DNA of 64,000 nucleotides, from assembly GCA_030386875.1 (NCBI GenBank), contig CM059556.1, positions 37,798,964 to 37,862,963 on the forward strand, written 5' to 3'. The position numbers and the translations under genes were made by a program. Below are positions 48,045 through 58,500 of the stretch, one piece after another. Source of the stretch: Morinoia aosen. Lineage: Eukaryota; Arthropoda; Malacostraca; Amphipoda; Talitridae. Under the pieces are notes generated by a model that did not search any database, was not told the DNA's origin, and saw only the letters and a program-made list of their open reading frames with translations. Numbering within the stretch: position 1 is the stretch's first letter; each line of letters starts with the position of its first letter.

Positions 48045-49823
48045 TTGTTCAGTGATAGAATTTTAATTAAATGCTGTGCACTTGCTTACAAAAAGTATTG
48101 CTGATTCATTCGGTCCAATTGCCCTGCATTGCTTGAGTGCAATGTTGCATGGCTGCGAACTCGGGAGTCTTTGGAGTATTTGTTTTTTATTGAAAACCTA
48201 ATTGCAAAAATTGCATTTTTTATTGCTAACAAACCAATGAGTTGTACATGAAATGTATCTCCGTAGCCTGACTCTATGAAATTATGCTTGTGCGTTTTTT
48301 ATCGGTATTTAGCATATTGGCAGTGTCTGCAAATATTCAGTTTGAGTTATGAATTCAGTACAATTTGAGCGAGAATTTTTCATATCATTGCACATTTTCA
48401 TCCCGCTTTCAATTTAAATCGAAGCCTCAATGGAATTTCCACGGAACTTCTTTAATTATTTCTAGTCCTTTTATCAAGTTCTACACTAATTTTTAGCCCT
48501 GGCTCTCTGAAAAAATAAATTTTATTAGCCAATCAATTCCAAATATTGCTTTATCTAAAATTAAAATTAATTTTGTTTTAGGATTCGTAACCAAAGCTCG
48601 AGTTTGAACCAACCTAAACGAAGTACATTTAATAGACCGCTGATTTAAAAAAAACACTATTGATGTAAATTTTCCGTGCCAAAAGATCGCAGCGCACGTG
48701 AACGGTGTATAAATGTTATCAGTCCCGTCCGCAGCGAGGCGCATTTTACAACCCGTTTCCTATCTCTCATTACACAACACACCCACTTGAACTGAGGTCG
48801 CACAGTCTGTCTCCGTGGCTCTACTCCAACTGAACTCCTCCTTTCTCTTTCTTTCTTTCTCGTAACGCACTCAGGCTCCTGTTCCTCATTTTAAATGGAG
48901 TTATTTTATTTCTATGATTTGGTTTCGCACTCAGGCTCTTGTGCCTCATTTTAAATGGAGTTATTTTGTCTTTATGATTTGGTAACTATTTACGAAAGTC
49001 GAGCGACTCCGGAGGGTATTTTTTCAAAAGCTGGGTCGGTAACTATGAGTTAAAAAGAACTTAATAACATAATTAAATGATAATAAGGAAAACAATTCTT
49101 AAGTGTCGTTAAGTTTTTCAATGGTTGTGTTAACTCTGTTATTGTTATTTAATTTATTTCCATCGATTTACGACCAGCGTTTTATTCTTTACCAGCGTTT
49201 TGTTAATTTTTCGGTTGTTATTTTGACGTTGTTGTTATTTTATTCATTTCTATTAATGCACAACGATATTTCATTATGTACCATTCTATTCAGCGAACGT
49301 CCAGCACGTATTTTGATGATCATTCGGTAGCTTCATGAAAATTGAAACGTTCACAGCCACAAGTGTAGGTCCGAGTTGCTTACCACCTAATTTCATGCGA
49401 CATGCCAATGGAATATACGTAGCATTTTTGTAGATACAGGGTGCCCCCAAAATATGTAGTCATCCCTAGACTGACGATTACTCGTGTATTTTTTTGTTTC
49501 TGTTTTATATACAACTAAGTTTTATTTTGTGTCATTGAATCTTGAATTTAATGTTATTTTCTTTGTTTCTACTCTTGAGACTTGTATTAATATCAATAAA
49601 CACCCACATCAAAACAAAATACATGAGTACTGGGGAGTCAGAGAGTGAGTACATTTGTTGGTACTCACTGTAGATATTAACATCTGCTTCTTTCTAAATT
49701 GTGCATAAATTTGATTCATTCACAATGAGCAGCTCACTAAAAGAAGTACTGCACGTATGGATTCTTACATTTGTGAGATGGTATGGAAAACTCAACGTCG
49801 ACACTTTTTCCTTCTAATTTTAG
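48045..49823. other. Intron sequence
   Basis: AT-rich DNA without repeats except a 61-bp duplication at about 48868-48985 (CACTCAGGCTC(C/T)TGT, CTCATTTTAAATGGAGTTAT, TATGATTTGG twice) and a looser duplication near 49110-49270 (ACCAGCGTTTT, GTTATTTTATT). Confidence 0.5.
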
Positions 49824-49924
49824 ACTCCCTACCTTCACTTGCAGTTGACATTGAGTGTCCTCCAAGACCTGGAAAAAATCTACGTAAATTTTGGATGCAC
49901 ATCAAGGAGCTGGCAGAGCGCTGA
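49824..49924 (+). CDS. Candidate alternative terminal exon
   Basis: The acceptor TTTTTCCTTCTAATTTTAG| is strong, and a second one (CTTCACTTGCAG|) sits 21 bases downstream in the same phase. Joined in phase 1 to the donor at 47921, it reads SLPSLAVDIECPPRPGKN, then about 14 more residues including LRKFWMHIKELAER, and stops at TGA 49922-49924. The peptide is plausible: basic, amphipathic and without low complexity. AATAAA occurs at about 50172 and 50226 if this is a 3' exon. The competing reading is that the region is intronic in the main transcript. Confidence 0.4.
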
Positions 49925-49966
49925 GTACGACCCTCTTAATTAAGTCGTTTACAAGGGATTTTTTAG

Positions 49967-50000
49967 GAACATCGATAAAAATTCCGGCCAAGCTTGGAAT
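49967..50000 (+). CDS. Candidate 34-bp micro-exon
   Basis: It lies between GGATTTTTTAG| and GGAAT|GTAAGG. In phase 2 it completes a codon from the large exon (AG+G, Arg) and adds NIDKNSGQAWN, ending in phase 0, exactly what the next exon requires. The fit of phases on both sides is the main support; the exon is small enough to be a coincidence. Confidence 0.4.
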
Positions 50001-50166
50001 GTAAGGCTAGAAGTGAAGTCACTTGAGGCGTTTATTCAGGGAAATTTTTGAGTTGCGTATGGCAGCTGAACAAAAATACGTTTGTAAAATTGGAACTGAA
50101 TGAAAAGTAGCACTGCAACCAGCAGAATAGACTTGATAATTCAACAATTGTTTGCCTGGATTGCAG

Positions 50167-50259
50167 GTCCAAATAAAGGGGTTGGATGCAAAAAGAAAGG
50201 GAGACGAAGTGGAATCATCTTCTGAAATAAAGAAGAGAAAAGGATGTAAAAATTGGCAG
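50167..50259 (+). CDS. Internal coding exon, 31 codons
   Basis: Acceptor GCCTGGATTGCAG| and donor TGGCAG|GTCTGT bound a 93-bp exon. Only phase 0 is open. It encodes a charged segment with two basic clusters: DAKRKGDEVESSSE and EIKKRKGCKNWQ. The style matches the large upstream exon, and KKRK-type clusters suggest another nuclear localisation signal. The phase matches the exon beginning at 63851 across a roughly 13.6-kb intron. Confidence 0.6.
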
Positions 50260-51379
50260 GTCTGTATGGGTTCATGCGTGAATTATGAGAAAAAATAAGA
50301 GGAACATCTTTCTAACGCAGAGCGGAGTTTCAAACCTCAGCCAACTAAAAAACTAAGTGAATTTAATTATTTCTTTTTTTTAGCTGTGAAGATGTAGACA
50401 TATTAATGTCAGGGAAATCTTATCATTGAGGATCATTTATTCCATCCCAGAGATAGAAGTACTGAATATCATAAAATTCATCTCAAGCATGCAACTTTTT
50501 TTCATGGAGCATCAACCCTAAATTCTTCAGTATTCTATACATCTTCTGAGTTTTCTGTCTGCAGTCCGAAAAAAGAATTTAATGATATTCGTTGTCTATT
50601 TCTCGAAACTATTCGCAGTTTGAAATGGTAAAAGTCTTTAAGACATTGATTTATCTTTTACCTTTCAAATCATTCAAGTGGCGCTTATATGTCCAATGTT
50701 AAACATATGTTGAACGTAAGTTCATGTTTTGAGTGAGGGAAGTGAGGGAAAATGCGGCATGCTCTCCTTACACGCCGTAGTTCAAACGCAAGATTACAGT
50801 AAATTTCGTTGAATTTTTATTGCATGCATAATAACCAGACGAAGTAATTTGTTATTTGGTTAATAGTTTAAAGTTTGTTTGAGATTACCTTGCTGCAGAA
50901 CTGCCCTGCGACATGGCCGTATAGTTAACCTAAGTTACTTTCGTGATGAACAGTAAAAAGTTCTATGTATGTACATACGCTCGTACCTCACATGTGAAGT
51001 AGGCTCGGAAAGATGAACTCAATTTGTATTTGAGAACATGGATTTGCATTTCAAAATAACTTACCAGTACGAAGATGCGAGTGCGTGGGTGTGCGTCTGT
51101 GTATGCGTTGTGTATGTCTGTGTATGCGGATGTGTATGTGTGCATGCGTATCATGAGTAAGTTATGCATACAGAGAGGCGACTTGCGTGACAAAATGACG
51201 ACTTCAAAGTTCGAAATTCGATTCCATTTTCCTGCTTGCTGAAGGGTGCGTGCGAGCGGAGGAACAGCTCCCCAAAATAGGATACGTTTACCCGCTCGAG
51301 CTAGTATTCCACTCGCCGCACACAAAAAACGCGTGGCAGCTTACACTGGCGGGCGTTCTCCTTGAGAGGACCAGTTCGA

Positions 51380-51750
51380 TATCCGGCAAGCCAGTTCAAA
51401 ATCCGGCCGAGCATTTGGAAATCCTGCAGACCATTGGGAAGTCATGAGTATTATTTGGGTATCATGTATACCAGTTTGACATCTAGGAAATCCTGCAGAT
51501 CAGTTGGAAATCCTGCAGACTATTTGGGCGTCATGCGTATTATTTGGGTATCATGTATACCAGTTTGACATCTAGGAAATCCGGTAGTCCAATTGTAAAT
51601 CCTGCAGACCATTTGGGCGTCATGCGTATTATTTGGGTATCATGTATACCAGTTGGACGTCTGGGACATCCAGCAGGCCAGTTGGAAATCCAGTAGATCA
51701 TTTGGGCGTCATGTGTGCCACTTGGGTGTTATATATACCAGTTGGACATA
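51380..51750. repeat. ~100-bp tandem repeat, 3-4 degenerate copies
   Basis: Blocks ACCAGTTTGACATCTAGGAA, ATCCTGCAGACCA, TTTGGGCGTCATGCGTAT and TTTGGGTATCATGTATACC recur in order. The nearby 65- and 68-codon frames are artefacts. Confidence 0.8.
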
Positions 51751-51754
51751 TCGG

Positions 51755-52230
51755 ACAAGTCAAGTATCCGAAGGACCAGTTAAGTTTCTAACGAACCAGT
51801 TAAGTATCCGACTGACCAGATAAGTATCTAACGGACCAGTTAAGTATTCGACGGACCAGTAAAGTATCTGGCTTACCAGTTAAGTATCTAACGAACCAGT
51901 TAAGTATCCGACTGACCAGATAAGTATCTAACGGACCAGTTAAGTATCTAACGGACCAGTTAAGTATTCGACGGACCAGTTAAGTATTCGACGGGCCAGT
52001 AAAGTATCTGGCGGACCAGTTATTTATCCAACGGCCCGGTTAAGTATCTGAAAGACCAGTTAATTATCCGACGGGACATAAAAGAATCATATGGATCAGT
52101 CAAGATGTCGACTTACCACTTAAATATCAGGCGGACCAGTTAAGTATCAAACGAACCAGTTAAGTATCTGACAAACCAGTTAAGTATCTGACAAACCAGT
52201 TAAGTATCAGACGGACCAGTTATGGATCCA
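51755..52230. repeat. 20-bp tandem repeat, ~22 copies
   Basis: The unit is close to GGACCAGTTAAGTATCTGAC with frequent (C/T)(A/C)G(A/G)C variation at the end. The related CCAGTTTGACATC motif in the preceding array suggests a shared origin. Confidence 0.9.
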
Positions 52231-52537
52231 GTTGATATGAGCTGGGTGTCCAGAGAGCTGGTCAGAAAACAAGCCACCGAGTCAAAGCTCGGATTTTCAA
52301 ATAGTTTTCGCCATCGTTGAGGAACAGCCGGCGTCGTAAGTTTTTCTGTCGTCTTGGCCGCGCAACGTGTCGTTTTCATGGACTAAATTCTCCGTATTTT
52401 GACAGGTATAACGGTACCTTGCTGAACGAATTCGACAAAATAACTTTCACGGCCAGCTGTGCCGCTTAGAAAACTTAGATAGTTTGGAAAATCAAGGCTT
52501 TAGTTTAGTGTGAGGGTTGCCCTTTATGTTGTGTTAC
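52231..52537. other. Intronic unique sequence
   Basis: Nothing recognisable was found. Confidence 0.4.
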
Positions 52538-53272
52538 CAGGTGTGCTCAGTAGCGGGCTGTGGTGGGCTCAGTAGCGGGCTGTGGTGTGCTCAGTAGTGG
52601 ACTGTGGTGGGCTCAGCAGTGGGCTGTGGTGTGCTCAGTAGTGGGCTGTGGTGGGCTCAGCAGTGGGCTGTGGTGTGCTCAGTAGTGGGCTGTGGTGGGC
52701 TCAGCAGTGGGCTGTGGTGTGCTCAGTAGCGAGCTGTGGTGTGCTCAGTAGTGGGCTGTGGTGGGCTCAGCAGTGGGCTGTGGTGTGCTCAGTAGTGGGC
52801 TGTGGTGGGCTCAGCAGTGGGCTGTGGTGTGCTCAGTAGTGGGCTGTGGTGGGCTCAGCAGTGGGCTGTGGTGTGCTCAGTAGCGAGCTGTGGTGTGCTC
52901 AGCAGTGGGCTGTGGTGGGCTCAGTAGCGGGATGTGGTGGGTTCAGCAGTGGGCTGTGGTGGGCTCAGCAGTGGGCTGTGGTGTGCTCAGTAGCGGGCTG
53001 TGGTGGGCTCAGCAGTGGGCTGTGGTGGGCTCAGCAGTGGGCTGTGGTGTGCTCAGCAGTGGGCTGAGGTGGGCTCAGTAGTGGGCTGTGGTGTGCTCAG
53101 CATTGGGCTGTGGTGGGCTCAGTAGTGGGTTGTGGTGTGCTCAGCAGTGGGCTGAGGTGGGCTCAATAGTGGGCTGTGGGCTGCTCAGCAGTGGGCTGTG
53201 GTGGGCTCAACAGTGGGCTGTGGTGGGCTCAGCAGTGGGCTGTGGTGGGCTCAACAGTGGGCTATCAGTACT
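52538..53272. repeat. 22-bp G-rich minisatellite, ~33 copies
   Basis: The unit is GTG(T/G)GCTCAG(C/T)AGTGGGCTGTG. GTG/GGG and CAG/TAG choices alternate along the array. Many short frames rich in Gly, Trp and Ser arise because 22-bp units cycle through frames. Confidence 0.95.
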
Positions 53273-53829
53273 GACTACCCTGCAATCTACTCATTAAACA
53301 GCGCTGTGCAGCTGGGTATACGCTCGCGCTCCGCCTACTTTTTATTTTCTTTGACGATTTCTAATAATAGCTTCCATATTGCTTTTTTTAGAGGCAAGGG
53401 CAGGGGTGTATATCGCGTCGAACTGAGTGCTATGTCTGTCACTCGTCTGTTTGTATCAATGGAACACACGACCTTTGTTATGTTTTGAGAAAAATGCAGT
53501 GAAAATTCGTTGCATGCCAGTATCCCCGACGTATTTATAAGTGACGACGGTGGGTGAATAATTCGAACCATGACTTCGAATGTTGGTCGAATTCAGTACG
53601 CCTTGCTTTGATGCTGCATCTTATTGCCTCGTCGCTAAAGGAACCTTGTTAATATATTGTAACCAATTCCTGTCTACTCAAATCAGCATTTAACAAATTT
53701 CATTAATATACTACAGCCAATTCCTGACAGCTGTAACCAACGTTTAAAAAAAATCCAATTAATATCAGTTGTCCATGCGTGAGTTGTGTTACACTGAAAG
53801 TTAACCTTTTACCGTCTGAGTTTTTTACT
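53273..53829. other. Intronic unique sequence
   Basis: A small tandem duplication occurs at about 53645-53770 (AATATA(T)T(G/A), CCAATTCCTG, AACCAACGTTTAA-like). Nothing else was recognised. Confidence 0.4.
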
Positions 53830-54390
53830 TATAAACCGTCATTACAACCACCACCATCTCAACCATCACAACCACCGCCATCACAACCACCGCCATTACA
53901 ACCACCACCATCTCAACCATCACAACCACCGCCATCACAACCACCGCCATTACAACCACCACCATCTCAACCATCAAAACCACCACCATCACAACCACCG
54001 CCATTACAACCACCACCATCTCAACCATCACAACCACCGCCATCACAACCACCGCCATTACAACCACCGTCATTACAACCACCGCCATCTCAACCATCAC
54101 AACCACCGCCATCACAACCACCGCCATTACAACCACCGTCATTACAACCACCACCATCACCTCCATTACAACCACCGCCATCACAACCACCGCCATTACA
54201 ACCACCGCCACCACAACCACCGCCACACAACCACCACCACCACAACCACCACCACCACAACCACCACAACCACCACCATCAGACAGGCACTAGCATCAGG
54301 TTGTCACCAACATCACAACAAGGAAGAAACTGCCACTCGCCAGTGAACTTCAAAAAAAACGCAGTGAGGGACAAATTCGACAGGGAATAG
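53830..54390 (-). repeat. CAACCACCGCCAT-type minisatellite in a dispersed repeat
   Basis: A 12-15-bp array of CCACCGCCATCACAA, CCACCGCCATTACAA and CCACCACCATCTCAA units runs to about 54285. It is followed by CATCAGGTTGTCAC and AACTGCCACTCGCCAGTG, the inverted equivalents of GTGACAACCTGATG and GACTGGCGAGTGGCAGTT at 10441-10680. The 203-codon Pro/Gln/Ser/His-rich frame across it is repeat translation, as the opposite strand is equally open (133 codons of Val/Met/Ala). Confidence 0.85.
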
Positions 54391-54519
54391 AATACTCTAG
54401 AGCTGAGTATTGAAGTGGATTTTGAACTCTACCTGGCCTGTAAAGAATTGTAACATGCAATAGTTGTGCTAGTCAGCACGCAGAATCTGACCCTCTACTG
54501 ACATTAGCGCCCGGCAGTC

Positions 54520-54740
54520 AGCTCGCTCTACTTGTGTCAGTATACTCCGCCATCGTCAGCCCGCCCTCTTCGTCAGCAAGCCCCCACCGTCAGCATGCCC
54601 CCCCCCCCCCCTTCCCCCGTCAGCACGCCCCCCACCGTGGCGTCAGCACTCGACAATCAACGCGCCCTTCCATCATCAGCCCACGACAGCCAGGAGGCTC
54701 CACCACCGTCAGCACGTCAGCACGGAGTTCCAGTCAACAA
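54520..54740. repeat. C-rich degenerate repeat with a poly-C run
   Basis: GTCAGCA(C/A)G followed by C-rich stretches recurs irregularly, with a run of about 14 C at 54599-54612. Frames of 119 and 168 codons start here but lose compositional character afterwards. Confidence 0.6.
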
Positions 54741-55640
54741 CCCAGCAACAGCAGCACCTCACCTCCAGACGACCGCTGGCCGCAGCACCTCTGCACAAAT
54801 TTTACTCTCAACTTCCCCATGTGCTCGACTTCTGATCGTCTCGGTATTCCCGGGCCTGAAAATTTTTCCGATATTCTTGGAGTCTCTTTAATTTTGGCGA
54901 AATTTTTCTCCCGTAAATTTCCGCTCCAGGGTTTTTCTGGAATGATCACAGATTTCGTAATTCTTGAGATTTTCCCAAGTCTGCATGGGGAAATTTTTCT
55001 GAAATTCTCCGCGATTCGGACATTTGTAAACTTTTTCTGAATTTCTGTGATGTAATTTTTACCGGAACTCATCGCGTTGTAAAGAAGTCTCGTTATGAAA
55101 TTTCTTGGGCATATATTTTTTAAATCTTCGTGCATCGATACCGTTGCTGAAGCTTTCTTGGGAGTGGTTGTAAATTCATTGCCATGCATCTACAGGGTAC
55201 GCAGTACGCAGACTTTAAGGACTACGCTGAGTGTGATCTCACTATGGAGAGTCGCCTGTATCTAGCGAGAAAATTTGGTGTTACCTTTTGCTTTTCCCTT
55301 TGTTTGAAAATCTGTAGGAACAACTCAAAATTATGTAATAATGCAATAAGAAATGGTGAATGTAATTGAAAATAACTAATCTAAAAATAACTCTGTGCGC
55401 TGTACTATACCCACGTTCAAAAGCACCCAATTCGTCCAAAATTGTCAGCAGCTGTGCACAAATCATCAAAAATCTTTGAAAACAATCAAATCTAAACCTA
55501 CGTATTCCATTAGCATTTGTTTACCCTTGAAAAATTCTGGCCCGCTTTGGCGAGTTGGCAACACTGACCCACAAACTGGTCGCAGCAACAGGACCTGTTG
55601 GACGGCGCTGTGACTCCTTGTGATCGTCATTACCGCAGGA
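54741..55640. other. Intronic unique sequence
   Basis: At about 54890-55050, TGAAATTTTTC/GGGAAATTTTTC-like motifs recur loosely. No supported gene. Confidence 0.4.
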
Positions 55641-56015
55641 AAGGAGAAGGGGCCTAACCCGAGTTGTATTGTTTTTTATGCTTTCAAAAGGAAGATAAAA
55701 AGAAAGGAGAAGCAGCCAAAATCGAGTTTTAATGTTATTAAGTTTTCAAAAGGAGGATAAAAAGAAAGGAGAAGCAGCCAAAATCGAGTTTTAATGTTTT
55801 TAAGCTTCCAAAAGAAACGTAAGAAGAAAGGAGAAACAGCTAAAACCGAGTTTTAATGTTTTTATGCTTTTTAAATAAACGTAAGAAGGAAGGAGAAACA
55901 GCTAAAACCGAGTTTTAATGTTTTTATGCTTCCAAAAGAAACGTAAGAAGAAAGGAGAAACAGCTAAAACCGAGTTTTAATGTTTTCTATGCTTCCAAAA
56001 AGAACATAAAAAGTT
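55641..56015. repeat. ~62-bp tandem repeat, ~6 copies
   Basis: Units contain GAGTTTTAATGTTTTTATGC, TTCCAAAAGAAACGTAAGAA and GAAAGGAGAAACAGCTAAAA. The first units are more diverged. Confidence 0.9.
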
Positions 56016-56019
56016 AGGA

Positions 56020-56285
56020 GAAAGGATGCTTCATTCTAATCAGTTTAAGCCTGATACACATCATCTTGTACATCGGTTTTTCAATTGCCTTATAGCTAAC
56101 GTCAGGACGGAATGACGGTTACCCCGGTCAAGCCGGTACCCATTTCCGACACCTGGGTGGTGTGGGGAATTGTGGCTGAGTTCTCCCTTTTCCCAATGGG
56201 GAAAATTGACCGGATGGCACTCCCGATTTTCGAACTGCCGACCCTTCCCGTGAAGGGCGCGTTCTGAACCACTCGGGTACGGTGA
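56020..56285 (-). mobile_element. tRNA-derived SINE
   Basis: On the minus strand the head reads GTACCCGAGTGGTTCAGAAC (box A-like; TRGCNNAGTGG type of Ser/Leu tRNAs) followed about 35 bases later by CAGTTCGAAAATC (box B-like, GGTTCGANTCC). After this head comes a body with CCCAGGTGTCGGAAATGGG and GTTAGCTATAAGGCAATTG, and a 3' end GTATCAGGCTT. A 5'-truncated relative lies at 785-1004. RNA polymerase III would transcribe such an element. The conserved middle (CAGGTGT..GAAATGGGTACC) looks like a SINE core domain, but I cannot assign it to a named one. Confidence 0.75.
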
Positions 56286-58500
56286 CCACGCCAGAAGCAG
56301 ACAAAACCAAGACTCTTGATTTTAAAAGAAACATAACCCCATCGCTTCATCGGTTACGTCATCGCTCTATTTTCACAGCAGCGTAGTGATTACGATGGGC
56401 TATGAGCTTCCTAATTTGAAGAGTAAAAATTGAAACGCAAAAGGAATTGTAAAAAAAGCGCTTACAAGGTCAATCAGGTAAACATTTTCCTCTAAATTTA
56501 ACTCGTCTTCTACGTTTCTGCTATCACCAGAGTTCGGTTTTGCGAAAATACTGCACAATTGCATGACTAGTCTTGAACCGGGATCTTTCCATCCAAAGTT
56601 TGATGCTCTGTCTTTTTCCCGCTTCACGCGGGATTAGTCGGTTATGATAAGGAAATAGTTAAGTTATATTAGGATTGAGCAATCCTGTACCATATTGGAG
56701 CAATGGTGGTAGATCACGTCGAGTCTTCACGTCTGACCGATGCGGTACCGCTGTCTGCACTGTACGTGCTGGTACTGTACAGGGCTCTGTACTGCAGTAA
56801 TTAATCATTTTTCTTTAGTAAACGTCATTCAGATGTTTCTCCTGATTTCCATGTCAAAATAAAAGATCACAAATGGCACCAAATATGCCCTGGGCCGAGC
56901 ACTATGAACATAGATTGAATGGACGAAAAAACTGGTATTATTTAGTGGTTTACGTACGACCAGGGGGTTGGTCTTATAGCCCTTCATGACCGAGTGGGAC
57001 GAATTCGTCACACAAAAATACAAGCTTCCTATGCACTAAATTACAAACAGAACTTCTAGCTAATGAATGTGACGACTTCGGTGCATGTTATTTTCAAGCA
57101 GAGTTTATTGCTGCGTTTTGAGTGCAACACTTGAGTTATTGAATAAACTTCGTGTGCGTACGCCGCATAGTTCGCAGCACTCCTATTGCTCGTGCTAAAA
57201 ATTCAATGCGTAAAGGGTAGAATAATTTTGACATAAAATTTAATTTAAATAGCGTCACTAAATTTTGTAAATTAAAATGAGAGAAAATGTGCTGCGTTGC
57301 ATTCTTGGACAGGATAGAGGTGTGTTGTCATTTGAGCAAGCGTGTGTAAAAAATGCTTCCAAAGCTGACCACCAGAAGACATAGATTTTATAGAGTATTT
57401 TCACTATAACCTTTAGTTGGAAAATAATCAAAGAGTAAGTAAATTTTCACAACTATAAGGGTGCTATTCGAACCGCGCGACAAAATATTACGATTGTAAA
57501 AATTTCTTAACCTCGATGTGACGAGCTAATATGTGACGCTGGAAATGAATAGATCTAAAAATGTGAACATAACAATCGAAATAACATAGCTAGGTTCTCA
57601 AAATATAGACCACACGAAACCCTGCTGCACTGAATGAAGTTTCTCTCCTGCATCCTTCTTTTTCCTTTACTGTTGCTGTATATCTCTACAATATATTTAA
57701 AGGGTGTAAACAATTTCCGTAGCATGAAAAAACAAGTGAAGAAAAGGCAGCGCCGCCTGAAATACAGATGTATCCTTACAATGAGGTAAAGATACAGAAG
57801 AAATCAAAGTCTATTAAATAATAATGATTGAACAGGGTATCAGTAACGTCCAAATTTGCAATCCAAATTCTTGGAATAAATAAATTTACGGAAAAATGCA
57901 ATACGAGCTGTGATAAAATTCGTTTTGACATAGACACTAGGTTAAACATCGCACTTTGTTAAAACATCGTTGAACATCGAACGTCGAACGACCTTGGTTC
58001 GATCCTAGTCCGGCACCCGATATGTTATACGTTCACACGACAGCATGGTGTTCGAAAAATATTAGTACAAACTAATACAGAAGACATAAAAGCCCAGAAG
58101 AACAACTTGAACCCAATATAAAAACGCAAACGTTTTTCGTTTTCGAGATATCGAACAGTAAATGTTGTAGGTCTCTAGGAAAGCATCTTACGCTCTGCAT
58201 TATCTTAGATACGCAAACTGTAGCACCATTTGCTTACTGTATATATGTCGTCTGCTATCAGTGAGCCGTGTAAAATAGCCCGGACTACATAAATTATTTG
58301 ATAAGTTCTGTAGAGACAAAAATAGATTTTATCAGAAGTATGGTTGACGTAGCAGAACACATTGCGGATGGTTTCCGAGTTTTTAATCGTTGTTGTGTGG
58401 TTATGAGATTTTAATTCACGTACATTCATTGAACCTTGAAAATTTATTGTAATTTATATTCCGTGGTAAATTTCATGTAATTAAATGAGTTTCCATCTCG
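56286..58500. other. Intronic unique sequence
   Basis: At 57983-57994, TTGGTTCGATCCTAG matches a box B well but lacks a tRNA fold (see rejected items). The minus-strand frames here (to 75 codons) have no motif. Confidence 0.4.

Noticed and set aside
53779..54390. 203-codon Pro/Gln/Ser/His-rich frame, resembling a proline-rich protein
   Set aside because: It is the translation of a CCACCGCCAT-type minisatellite; the opposite strand is also open, and the same repeat occurs elsewhere without a frame.
57960..58020. Possible tRNA gene at GGTTCGATCC
   Set aside because: The box B matches, but the T-stem has a mismatch, there is no box A at the right distance and no 5' acceptor strand complementary to CCGGCACC. 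It is at most a SINE or tRNA relic.
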